NCBI GenBank assembly: GCA_002221725.1
Contig: NJFT01000098.1
Location: 1-64,000 of the forward strand
Origin: Scedosporium boydii
Taxonomy: Eukaryota > Ascomycota > Sordariomycetes > Microascales > Microascaceae
DNA: 64,000 bases
Reading direction: 5' to 3'
Below the pieces are notes generated by a model. It was given only the letters and a program-made list of their open reading frames with translations, made no database searches and was not told where the DNA came from. The stretch's first letter is position 1. The number at the start of each line of letters is the position of its first letter. Shown here in pieces: positions 54,355-64,000 of the stretch. The position numbers and the translations under genes were made by a program.

Positions 54355-56269
54355 GCGAGGATAGGTTTAGTTGCTGTTGCATAGTTTTGGTCATAGTAGT
54401 ATTGGTGGGGGTTTAGTGTAGCGCTTTTTCAATACACGAAGTAGCCATTTCATTGATCACTTTTGCTGTTCCATGGCAGGCATGTTCCGCGCTTGCAACC
54501 AAGAAAGGCTCGAGAGTTGGGAGATGAACTTTGTGCCGTCGATTGGTCTCGATTGGGCCATCTTACCTACTGGCCCGGTGCTCATTCTCGTTGCCCTCCA
54601 CGTTAACTTCGTTGAGGTAAGCCTTGACCTGCACGTTTGAGATTCGCGCTAGCACGATAACGCCCACTTCTGGCTTAGTGCTTCGATCCGAGAATCCGAT
54701 AACACTTGGTCGATAACTTCCATCTTAGGAATAGTTCCCGCCCCGAGAAAATTGGCACTCCCAGGGTGCTCAATTGATACACCCACTCCTTCCGTATATC
54801 TTGATATTGCCACCCCTTCCCCCCCTTCCATGCAATTGTACCCCGCAGTGGTGGTCGAAGTAGGCTAGGAACTACTTCGTAGATTTACGAGAGAGGAAGT
54901 AGTGTAGAGGCTTGACCCACACAAGGAGGGGGAGCTCAGGAGAACAAACGCAGTGGTTTGTCCGAGGACGGCAACGGAGCACTCCAGGGCCAGGCCCACA
55001 GGCCAGCAGCAACAGTTGAAGCTCCGGCACATCATAGCCGTGCCGTGTGCATCTTCCGGCGATAACCACCATGCGATGCCGGCTTAGAGGCAGGAACCCT
55101 TTCGTCCGGTCTGCACCGTCCCCCGCTTCGCCGGCAACACATGATGGAAGATTTCGTTGGAGAGAGTAGTAGAAGTGGACAAGCGTGTCAGAATATTTCT
55201 CCAGCTCGCTGGGTACAAGAGGAGGTTCCCATACTAGAAAGCTCAGATAATGTCAAGCGGACGCCAGAGCGGGGATACCAATGGCGCAGTGGGACTCTTT
55301 AACCCCCGCCGGAAAGGAAGTCCACTGCGACGGTCTTTGCGAAGTCGATGGTTCGTATAGTGTACGCACCCCGCGGGCCCCGACCGAGCCCGACCAAGCG
55401 ATCTGTCTAACTGCGGAATTGCAGATCATTGGGCATCGGGGGCAACCAACGGCGTTCAATTGCCGCCGTGGATGTGTGGGGAAATGTTAGTGGAAGTGCC
55501 AGTGCATGTGGACATGACAATTACCCGCTGTCCGCACTATAGCTCCATAGGTTCTTTGCAGTCCATGCTTGACACACTAGTGTAAGATCTCGAGCCTATG
55601 CTAGCGCAGGCCCTATGATCGAGCTAGCTCTGCTTTCCCCCAGGTGGGATTGGGGGGCATTTGGGCGGTGGTGATTCCCTGGCATTTCCTCTGTTATCTC
55701 TGACCAAAGCGGAAGCCAAGACGCTAGTGAGCTTTAACTGTCAAGAGCCTCAAGTCGGGGCAGGTCGGTTTCAACGGCATATTCGTGCTACTGGAGACCC
55801 AAAATTGGCCACCGCGTGGCCTAGGCCCGGACGAAAATGGAATCTAAACTGTAGGAACGCATTTCTAACACATGCTCCACAGTCTTTCTTTGTGCTTCCC
55901 CTCTCCTCTGGTGCTCATGCTCTGCGGGGACGTCGGTCAGATGGCGCGCTTGGTGAGGGTCTAGTCGAGCGGGACCAAGGTCTGCAGCTGTCTTGACCCG
56001 TAGGACTCCGAGGCGGCAGACCCTTGGCCGGTGTCAAGCTCCGGATGCTCTCTCGGAATGGTTTCTTTATCTTTTCCATTTTTTGTAATATTTAAAGCTC
56101 TCTTTCAGCTCAGTTTTCTCTCTCATTCCTTCCAACAATCCAATCATTCCGAGGAGGGAACAGAAAGGCATCTAAATACGCAAGCGACTCTCAACACTTC
56201 CCCAGCATCTTTTTGCGTGTCAGTTTCAATTGTTCTCTTTTCTTCTCCCCTATACAAAACATATCAGCC
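54355..56269. other. Intergenic, aldehyde dehydrogenase to amine oxidase
   Basis: These 1.9 kb have no gene seen. There is one TACTTCGTA word at 54873. A CT-rich leader precedes the amine oxidase start. Confidence 0.5.
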
Positions 56270-58665
56270 ATGTCTACCATTCCCCATCCTTTCGACCCTC
56301 TCTCCGCCCAGGAGATCGAGCTTGCCGTGTCGATTGTCAGGAAGGCTCACTCCGATGTGCGGTTTCACGTCGTCAATCTCCATGAGCCCCGCAAGGCCGA
56401 GATGACGGCATGGCTCGCCAACCGCGGATCCCGCAGGCCTAAGCGCGTCGCCGAGGTTGTCGTCCAGTCGCCCACCGGCACCGTCTACGAAGGTTTGGTT
56501 GACCTTGAGACGCCGAAGCTCGACAAGTGGGTCCAGAAGGACGGAGTTCAGCCAGTTGTAAGTGTGCCCTGCGCTGCCCCTGCCCCTGCTACCTCCGGCT
56601 ACCTTTCCGTGTACGGGCTAGGCGGAGCAACTTTAATTCTAACTCGGGAATCCAGATTACTCCGGAAGAGCTCGCCTCCGTTGAGCACGGTATCCGCACC
56701 GACCCCAAGGTCATCGAGCAATGCGTCATCAGCGGTATCCCCGCCGAGGATATGCACAAGGTCTACTCCGACCCTTGGACGATCAGCTACGATGAGCGCT
56801 TCGGTACCGATAGGCGCCTGCAGCAAGCGCTTCTGTACTACAGGCCCGAGATTGACAACTGCCAATACCAGTACCCCTTGGACTTCTGCCCCATCTGGGA
56901 CCCCCTCAAGGAGAAGGTCATTGCGATCGATATCCCCAAGGTCCGCCGTCCTGTCGTCAAGTCCCCCGCCGTAGACTACCATCACCTTGCCATCCAGCGC
57001 CAGGGTGGTTACAGGACGGATCTGAAGCCCATTCAGATCACCCAGCCCCAGGGTGTGTCCTTCGAGCTTAGTGGAACCGGACGTGAGATTGAGTGGCAGA
57101 ATTGGAAGTTCCACATTGGCTTCAACTACAGGGAGGGTATTGTCTTCAATAACATTACCTTTAACGACAAGGGAACTGTGCGTCCCATCTTCTACCGGAT
57201 GTCGATTGCCGAGATGGTAGTGCCATAGTAAGTGAGCCTGTCCTGTTACTACTGCTTAAGAACGAACGATTCTAACGAATGAAACAGCGGAAACCCCGAG
57301 TACCCTCATCACCGAAAGCATGCGGTTAGTAAAGCATGAAGCCTTGGCATAGAGGGTTTATACTGATAAAGGAAATAGTTCGATTTGGGAGAATATGGTG
57401 CGGGTTACCTGACTAACAGCCTCTCTCTTGGCTGCGACTGCAAGGGGGCTATCTACTACCTCGATGCCGACTTCCCAACCCTCAGCGGTGAGGTCCGCAA
57501 GGTCAAGAATGCCATCTGCATTCACGAGGAAGACAACGGCATTCTGTTCAAGCATACCGATTTCAGGGACGGCTCTACTATTATCACCCGCGCACGAAAG
57601 CTCATTGTTCAGCAAATCTTCACGGCTGCCAACTACGAATATGCCATTGCAGTAAGTTAATCAGATGGAATCTTATTCCCCCTCGGTTCTCTTGATCAGA
57701 AAATAAACAGAGGCTAATGACAAAATTATAGTGGACTTTCCACCAAGATGGAACTATCCAGCCCGACATCAAGCTCACGGGTATCCTAAACACTTACGTC
57801 ATGCACGAGGGTGAGGATACCATGGGATACGGAACGGAGGTAAAGAAGGGTACCGTCGCGCATAACCATCAGCACCTCTTCTGCCTTCGCATCAACCCCA
57901 ACCTTGATGGACAGAACAACTCGGTCGTCATGGTCGATGCAGAGCGCTCACCTGCTCCCGTGGGTAGCCCCGACAACTACTATGGCAATGCCTTCACTGC
58001 GCGTCGCACGAGACTTGAAACCACTGCCCAGGCCATGACGGACTATGACGGCACAACGGGCAGGACATGGGACATTGTCAACGAGAAGAAGATTAACTCG
58101 CAGAGTGGCAAGCCCGTCTCGTACAAGCTGGTCAGCCGAGAAGTTCCCGGGTTGCTCGCGAAGCCAGGCTCCCTTGTATGGAAGCGTGCCGGATTTGCCA
58201 GGCATACCGTTCACGTCACGAAGTGTAAGTGATCTCGAACTATATGCCCCCGGGGATATTCGATTCCCTTTTTCTGGACAAAACTGACCAAGAACCTTAG
58301 ACCGGGACGACCAGCTCTGGGTCGCTGGTGACCACGTCCCGCAGACCTCGGGTGAGCCCACTAAGGGAATCACCGAGTGGATCGGCGACGGCACCGAATC
58401 CATCACCAACACCGATATCGTGCTCTGGCACACCTTTGGCATCACGCATTTCCCTTCGCCCGAGGACTTCCCCATCATGCCAGCCGAGCCCATCACGCTC
58501 CTCCTTCGACCCCGCCACTTCTTCACCTGCAACCCCGCCATGGACGTTCCTCCTTCGTACTCGATTACGCCCAGCCAGGTTGCGGCTAAGGGTGAGGGAG
58601 CGTTGGATGCGACGGACCGCATTAGCAAGTTGGCGAATACGTGTGGGTCGACGTGTCGGCTTTGA
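56270..58665 (+). CDS. Copper amine oxidase, peroxisomal type
   Basis: This copper/topaquinone oxidase converts a primary amine, oxygen and water to aldehyde, ammonia and hydrogen peroxide. There are six exons: 56270-56557, 56656-57227, 57288-57324, 57379-57651, 57732-58224 and 58301-58665. Frame is continuous, giving 675 aa. The topaquinone precursor is Tyr385 in NYEYA. The catalytic base is Asp328 in IYYLDADF. Copper ligands are His434 and His436 in HNHQH, plus the later His in GITHFPSPEDFP. Overall it matches the yeast methylamine/benzylamine oxidase type. There is no signal peptide. The last residues are Cys-Arg-Leu, which fits the PTS1 pattern [SAC][KRH][LM]. Exact substrate is unknown. 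The downstream gene encodes a Zn2Cys6 regulator. Confidence 0.97.
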
Positions 58666-59607
58666 GGGGTGAGGGGCGAGGGGCAAGATTGTATCAATTA
58701 TACAGGCCGAGGTGGAGCACAGGTAGCATTTGAGAGTAGAATAGCTGTTATCAGTTCCTTGCATATCAATTGATCTTAGGTTTCTTTATTTATACTGGCT
58801 TGAGCCCTACAGATTTTGCTTATCTCCCCTGAGTGTGTTTGTATCTTGCGGGGCTCATTCTCCTCCCAGACGCCTACATTGTACCTTTGACAATTACTCG
58901 AATATACATAAGACTCCGACTTGGTCTCGCCGCATGGATCTCGACAATTTCCGAGACTCTTCGACAGTCAGTTCAATCAACACTCTGCGCGAAACGTCGA
59001 AATGAATATATTGATCGATTGAAATATGCAATATGGGCGTATGAGTCCCTCGGTACATTGGCAATGAGTCAAGCTTCGTGGCCCACTAACAATCGCGAAG
59101 ATAACGATGAGGCTTGAGCCTTATCAGCAATGATCCAATCATACGAACAGCAGCAGGAACGCCACAGGAACAGGAACGTGGCCCTTATCAAGATTACAGA
59201 GGCAGACGGTCCAATGTTCCACTGCATCCGATCAACGGAGCCTTGCGTCGATTTCGGAATGTTATATAAACTCAATTTTCCGTAGATTTATTCTTCGATG
59301 GAAAATCGGGAATAATTCCAGATTCCACAGCTCAGTGACATCGTTCCCCTGTAATTAACCTCGGTAAAGCCCACCACTTAAAACCCCCCGCTTCTCCCAC
59401 AGTTTTTCCATGCCTGGAAAACCTTAAAACCTGGGGTAATTTCGCTTCCCCGCATTTCTCCCAGTGATCTGGGCAGGTCCACAAAGGGAAAGGGAAAGGG
59501 GAGCTTGAGCCTTAATCTGGGGAAAAACGCACATCGATTGAGCAATTGATCTTGGACAATACACACTACATACGCACTCCGCACTCCGCACTCCGCACTC
59601 TTGCGCA
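58666..59607. other. Intergenic, amine oxidase to regulator
   Basis: These 0.9 kb hold the 3' flank of the amine oxidase and the promoter of the Zn2Cys6 gene. A heptamer tandem repeat sits at its right end. No other gene was seen. Confidence 0.5.
59573..59600 (+). repeat. CGCACTC heptamer, four perfect copies, next to start codon
   Basis: Four head-to-tail copies of CGCACTC end seven bases before the ATG of the Zn2Cys6 regulator, so they are likely in its 5' leader or core promoter. Confidence 0.75.
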
Positions 59608-61386
59608 ATGGATGCCTCCATCATCGGGCAAGTAGCCAGCCGCCCGTGCCACAGCTGTCGTCGCAGGCGCTTGCTCTGCGATCGCACATATCCGCATTGC
59701 TCGAAGTGCGCCTCGAGAGGGGTCGAGTGTCTCGGTTACGGCACCTTGTTATTATGGACGGGAGCTGTGGCCATCCGCGGCAAGCTCGCGGGGCAATCCT
59801 CGACTGCAGCATTATGTCGCCCGGAAGAGCAAAGAAAAACACGGCGCTCGCCAAACTCGAGAAAAGCGAAACCATACGTGCAGGCAGGTAGCGGGGGGGT
59901 CGAAACGCCGGAATCATCTCCTGAACCTACGCGTTCACCGACGCGCGATGTCCAAGTTCACCAAGTTGATCGCTCGAGAAGCCCTTCCTTCTCAGACACG
60001 TCTTCTGTCTCCCACACACTTACAGATCCCTTATTTCAAGACTCGGGTTATCGTCTTAAGAATTACTTTGACCATTGTAAGAAAATCGACATTCACTCCA
60101 ACCCACCAAGGGGAGGCCTTATCTAACGAACAGCACCGCAATTGTAGTTTCATCGCGCGTCTGCCTAGACCTCATTGGTCACGATATCTCCGGCCATAAC
60201 CCTTTCCGAACTCTCCTCCCGCTAACAGCTGCACACCCCTTGCTGCAGCATGTAATCGTCGCAGCCTCGGCAGCGCACATGTGTAACCGTGCAAGATCTT
60301 GGCTTTCCCCTACCTCCTTCGAAAGACGCGAAGCGCCGAAGGACATGATCATGGACGCTCTCATGGCGAAGCAGAAGACATTGCAGCTGATGCCTTCGGC
60401 GCTCCACAACATCAACACCATCGGCGGGGATATTCTCCTCGCAGCCGCCGTGTTTCTCGTCAACGTCGAGCTGCTCGAGTCGGGAACGCATTGTTGGAAG
60501 CCTCACCTTGAGGGTGCGGCGAGGATCATGAGCTTGGTCCAAACGCTTACGCCGGTTGATGAGCCCTTGAGAGACTATATTATGTCTGACTGCATTGTGT
60601 AAGTGAAAGAGTGTCGTCTTACTTCTTTTTTTTTTTTTTTTTTTTCTTTTTCTTCTCAGAAAAAGGATCAAGTTCCTGGCTGACAACAAACGTAGTTACT
60701 CCATTTTCAGCTTAACGATAAACCCATCTCGACATGACCTACGAAGATACCTTCAATCTAGCAACATCCTTTCCATTTTAGAAAAGGCGGCAAACACATA
60801 TTCCTGTTGTCCACCCGAACTACTCCATATTCTTTTCCTCACATCACAAATTTCAAGCACCAACGACACCGAAGATTACTACTCGGACGACGACGACATC
60901 CTCAGTTCGACCGGCATGGCATTACTAGAGAGGGCGCGAAGCGTTGACCTGGCCGCCTGGGCATGCAGACTGGACAAACCCGATACCGTAGCGAGCCGGT
61001 ATATGGCCGCCTCGGCGCACCAGATGGCCACGTGCCTATATGTCATGCAGTCTTTCCCGTCCCTGTTGAGATGGGTCGGCGACGGAGCGTACGAGGCGCT
61101 TATCGACAGGCTCTACAACACGCTGTCTCAGATCCCCGATCCAGATCCCAACTTCAAGGCGACCATCTGGCCGACTTTCATAATCGGCACCACGGCCTGG
61201 ACGGTGGAAAGGCAAAACTGGGTTATAGATCGACTGAGACGGTTGACCGTGACTATCTGTTGGGGGTTTGTCTACACTGCTATTGACACACTACAGGCTC
61301 TATGGAGGCTTGATGAGCGTGAGAGGCGTTCTCGGAATTGGGTGCATACTTTACGAGATATGGGGATCAACTGCTTGGTTGTATAA
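59608..61386 (+). CDS. Zn2Cys6 fungal transcription factor
   Basis: This is a GAL4-type nuclear regulator. There are three exons, 59608-60076, 60148-60598 and 60711-61386, giving 531 aa. The binuclear zinc cluster is N-terminal with exact CX2CX6CX6CX2CX6C spacing (Cys14, 17, 24, 31, 34, 41). A Ser/Pro-rich linker (about 65-145) follows. The large helical region starts at YRLKNYFDHFSSRVCLDLIG and resembles the fungal-specific Fungal_trans_2 domain, with an acidic DDDD patch in the middle. Intron 2 (112 nt) contains a long T run; its acceptor was chosen because the earlier AG creates a stop. It is the last gene of the + strand series and could be its pathway regulator, by position only. Confidence 0.88.
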
Positions 61387-61685
61387 TTATCTAATGAACG
61401 GACATAGAACTATCAATCAATGACATCCTTTAGGGTGAATAGTAGGGTGGCTGCCTTGTCTAAGTGCTGTTGATGTGTTGATGTCTGGGAGACCAACCTG
61501 AGAATTACAATACACGCGGTCAACTCGATGAGCAGCCAAAAAGATGTTTGTCTGCCGCGGGGGGAGAGAACAGAGGAAGAGGAAGCCTACTAGTTAGAAG
61601 GCACGAGATAACGACGGAATCACATTTTTCAACTGATGCTCCTCCCCAAACTAGGGTCATTCAGGCCATTTCCCATGAAATATAA

Positions 61686-62999
61686 TTATTCCATCTCGTA
61701 AGGCGCGGACTCCGTCGTTTCATACTCCTCATAACACGGCAGCCCATTCCCCGGCCACGGAAGCAACACCAGATCCGCCTCCTCCGAAACCTCTGTCGAC
61801 TCCCCCGCCGCCGTCAACCTCAACTTCCACTTCAGCTTGTGGGCATGCTTGATGTTGTACGTGGTGAAACTGGGATACAGCTTCTTCTTGCCACGCGAGA
61901 TCCCAAGCGGTTTAATTGAAGTGAGATCCAGCTGCAGAAGCTTCCCGACGTTGAGAGGTTGGGACTTTTCGCCGGAGGGCACGACGATGGGCTCTTGGCG
62001 CTGGTTGATGAGGGACAACAGGTCGAATCCGAACGTCCGGTTTTGATTGGCCTTGTGTGCGGTCAGTTCGCCACGGCATACCATGTTTGTCGACGCCTCG
62101 ATCTCAAAGGTCATCGATGTCAAGGTGACCGTGGGCAGAGCATGCTGGACCAAGTCGGTTGTCTGGTCGTGGTCGGGCAGGATCAAGAGGCGGAAGGGTA
62201 TGGGGTTGGGATTCCCGACTTGGAGAGTAGTGGGATGCTCGACCTGGAGCGAGAAGGCGAACCGCGGGACTTTGGACGAGCCGAAGAACTCGCGGGTTCT
62301 CTCCTGAAGAGACAGCGTCGCGGATCCTGAGCCCGATCCGAATTCAGATCCGTGGGTGAGACGATAGGTGTTGATGCGGCAGAGGAAATTGCGGCGGGTG
62401 AGGCTGAATTCGGAAATCAAGCCGGGAGTCCCTGCTGGAAGGACGGAAAAGGGCAACACGGCCTGGTCCACTTGACGTCCGCTTCCTCTCGAGCTGGAGT
62501 GGAGCTTCGCTTCAAGGAAGTACTCGACAAAGCACTCATAGGTTGTCGTCAGGAACCACCCAGACATGTAAAACACAGGCGGCAGCGAGTGGTTCACAAC
62601 CTCCTGCTGAGCCAGTGGGAGATAGCTAAACTTCTGGTCGTTATCCTTCGCCACGGTCGCGGGATCGGGGCCCGACGGAATTGTCAGAGAGAAAGGCCAC
62701 TCCTGCCTTCCATCGGCGGCGATGTGAACCGGCCCGTCATGGAGCTGCTGCTCGTTTGCGACGGGGTTGAAGAGGCCGAAGCGGCCGCGGTAGATGCTGG
62801 CTCCGGCATGGCCTCTGCTGACGGTTAGTTTGGACTTGGTGCGGCCGTTTAGTTGGATTGTGAGATGCGCTTGGGACGAGACGATTGGTGCGGTTCGCAC
62901 GACCCGGCCGGTGATGGTCTCGCCGGCCTGGTAGATGTTATCCCGCCTGTCGAGAATGATCTCCAATGCTGGAGTCAATTTGGCGACTGTTCGGGGCAT
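61686..62999 (-). CDS. Arrestin-like protein
   Basis: This single-exon gene of 437 aa starts at ATG 62999. The N-terminal half fits an arrestin N domain (about 8-160; ITGRVV, AHLTIQLNGRTKSKL, WPFSLTIPSG). The second half (about 220-400) is compatible with an arrestin C fold (LQVEHPTTLQVGNPNPIPFRLLI, then ITSIKPLG-like strands). The tail is short, acidic and Tyr-rich (CYEEYETTESAPYE). I see no PPxY motif, so it may not recruit an Nedd4/Rsp5 ligase in the usual way. Fungal relatives of this size are mostly unnamed; a trafficking-adaptor role is inferred. Confidence 0.75.
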   Translation of the reverse strand: MPRTVAKLTPALEIILDRRDNIYQAGETITGRVVRTAPIVSSQAHLTIQLNGRTKSKLTVSRGHAGASIYRGRFGLFNPVANEQQLHDGPVHIAADGRQEWPFSLTIPSGPDPATVAKDNDQKFSYLPLAQQEVVNHSLPPVFYMSGWFLTTTYECFVEYFLEAKLHSSSRGSGRQVDQAVLPFSVLPAGTPGLISEFSLTRRNFLCRINTYRLTHGSEFGSGSGSATLSLQERTREFFGSSKVPRFAFSLQVEHPTTLQVGNPNPIPFRLLILPDHDQTTDLVQHALPTVTLTSMTFEIEASTNMVCRGELTAHKANQNRTFGFDLLSLINQRQEPIVVPSGEKSQPLNVGKLLQLDLTSIKPLGISRGKKKLYPSFTTYNIKHAHKLKWKLRLTAAGESTEVSEEADLVLLPWPGNGLPCYEEYETTESAPYEME

Positions 63000-63178
63000 T
63001 GTTTTTTAGGTTAAGGAAATAAAATAAAATAAAATTGTTTCTTTTAATACGAGGTAGATGGGCGATTGCTCAATTTGATCACTCAGGAAGAAGGAGGCGG
63101 TTGATGCTGTTGAAGCTCCTCGACTCAGTCCGTCGCCTTTCCAAGTGCTCCTTCCATGTAAGCGGCCCGCCTTTTTAT

Positions 63179-63931
63179 ATGGACAACATTTCGACTCAAT
63201 GTGGAGATGGCGAGATAGCCGGAAGAAGCATCGATCCCATTTTCCGCAGGGAAATGGGCTCCAATCTCGTTCCTCTCATCTGCTCCTGCTCGACGTATGA
63301 CGAGCTGTCAACCGTAGGACATCCATACCCTCCTCGATCAGAACTGCCTTTATACGACGAATACGGCTACGGAAATTGTCCGCCGGTAAAGCGCGCTTCG
63401 GAAATAAGCCCGATTTGGCGAGGAGATTGTTGGTCCCGGATAACGCCAACGCTGTCTCTCTGCCGTCATTCTCGGAGTGTCTGCCGAGCCGGATCGCTTC
63501 GCTGCTTCGCTGTCTCCCCGTGCGGAAGGAAACCTATCACCTTCGAGGGCTGTGGCAGGACACGACCGCTGATCAACACCGCTGATCGACACCGCCCGCA
63601 TCGTATAAAAAATAACCTCTTAGTCTCGTTAAGGTTTGTAAATGTCATCGGTGGCCGCCTAATTGGTCGTCCGGGACGTTTCACATCACTCTGCACCGGA
63701 ACACTGCATGCTTTGCTGACCGCAGACATCCAATCACACTCAAACCCGAATCTGTATTTAGATATCACCGGACTGATCTCGATCCGTCTTATGGGGCCGC
63801 AGCCCTACGACGTTGAGAGAAGGTTCCTCGCGTCCGTCGTATTCACTCCGAACTCTCATTGTACATGTCGCTTACCTTGGCAACTTGTCTTGCCAAGGAG
63901 ATTCGTCTACAAAGCGAATTACGGCATCTGA
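63179..63931 (+). CDS. Orphan ORF, 250 aa, doubtful
   Basis: An uninterrupted frame with ATG at 63179 (or 63104) runs to TGA at 63931. The open frame without regard to ATG begins at 63035, about 298 codons, which is long for chance at near 50% GC. The first 80 residues look protein-like (SYDELS-type, PPRSELPLYDEYGYGNCPP). The later part is Arg/Cys-rich and less convincing. No family is recognised. It lies divergent from the arrestin-like gene, about 180 bases away. A possible GTAAGC donor at 63157 leaves room for a spliced alternative. Confidence 0.3.
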   Translation: MDNISTQCGDGEIAGRSIDPIFRREMGSNLVPLICSCSTYDELSTVGHPYPPRSELPLYDEYGYGNCPPVKRASEISPIWRGDCWSRITPTLSLCRHSRSVCRAGSLRCFAVSPCGRKPITFEGCGRTRPLINTADRHRPHRIKNNLLVSLRFVNVIGGRLIGRPGRFTSLCTGTLHALLTADIQSHSNPNLYLDITGLISIRLMGPQPYDVERRFLASVVFTPNSHCTCRLPWQLVLPRRFVYKANYGI

Positions 63932-64000
63932 AGCGCGTCTAAATTACTGAACATCCGTCTCTGTTTAACGCTGCACACACATCATCACCATGTATGGGTA

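Overview
The window looks like nuclear DNA of a filamentous ascomycete (Pezizomycotina, probably Sordariomycetes). Most genes carry short introns (48-117 nt) with GT donors, CTAAC/CTGAC-type branch points and AG acceptors. There is a C-terminal-SRL catalase-peroxidase, a copper amine oxidase, a Zn2Cys6 regulator, a Pom1-type DYRK kinase and a Cdc14 septation protein. I cannot name the species. Gene density is low: about half of the 64 kb has no gene I can support.

Left half (about 8.9-35.7 kb), housekeeping genes on both strands: a Pom1-like DYRK kinase (-); a Pex24/dysferlin-domain peroxisomal membrane protein (+); geranylgeranyl diphosphate synthase (-); a Cdc14-like septation initiation network protein (+); a cysteine-rich single-pass membrane protein of unknown function (-); an intron-containing elongator tRNA-Met(CAU) (+); a metaxin-like SAM complex subunit, probably Sam35/Tob38 (+); a RanBPM/Gid1 subunit of the GID/CTLH ubiquitin ligase in eight exons (-); and an INO80 Ies4-like subunit (-). 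The first 8.9 kb has no convincing gene.

A gene-poor stretch of about 6.8 kb (35.7-42.5 kb) separates this block from the right half.

Right half (42.5-61.4 kb), five consecutive + strand genes that read as one metabolic theme. They are an APC-family amine/amino-acid permease, a catalase-peroxidase ending in SRL, an aldehyde dehydrogenase ending in SRL, a copper amine oxidase ending in CRL, and a Zn2Cys6 transcription factor. The three enzymes each end in a peroxisomal PTS1-type tripeptide. My inference is a peroxisomal amine-oxidation neighbourhood: the permease imports the amine; the copper amine oxidase makes aldehyde, ammonia and hydrogen peroxide; the dehydrogenase oxidises the aldehyde; KatG removes the peroxide; the Zn2Cys6 protein may regulate the set. 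An arrestin-like gene (-) follows, with a divergent long orphan ORF at the right edge.

Exon coordinates were worked out by hand from splice signals and reading-frame continuity. A short word, TACTTCGTA or its complement, occurs ten times, only outside coding sequence.
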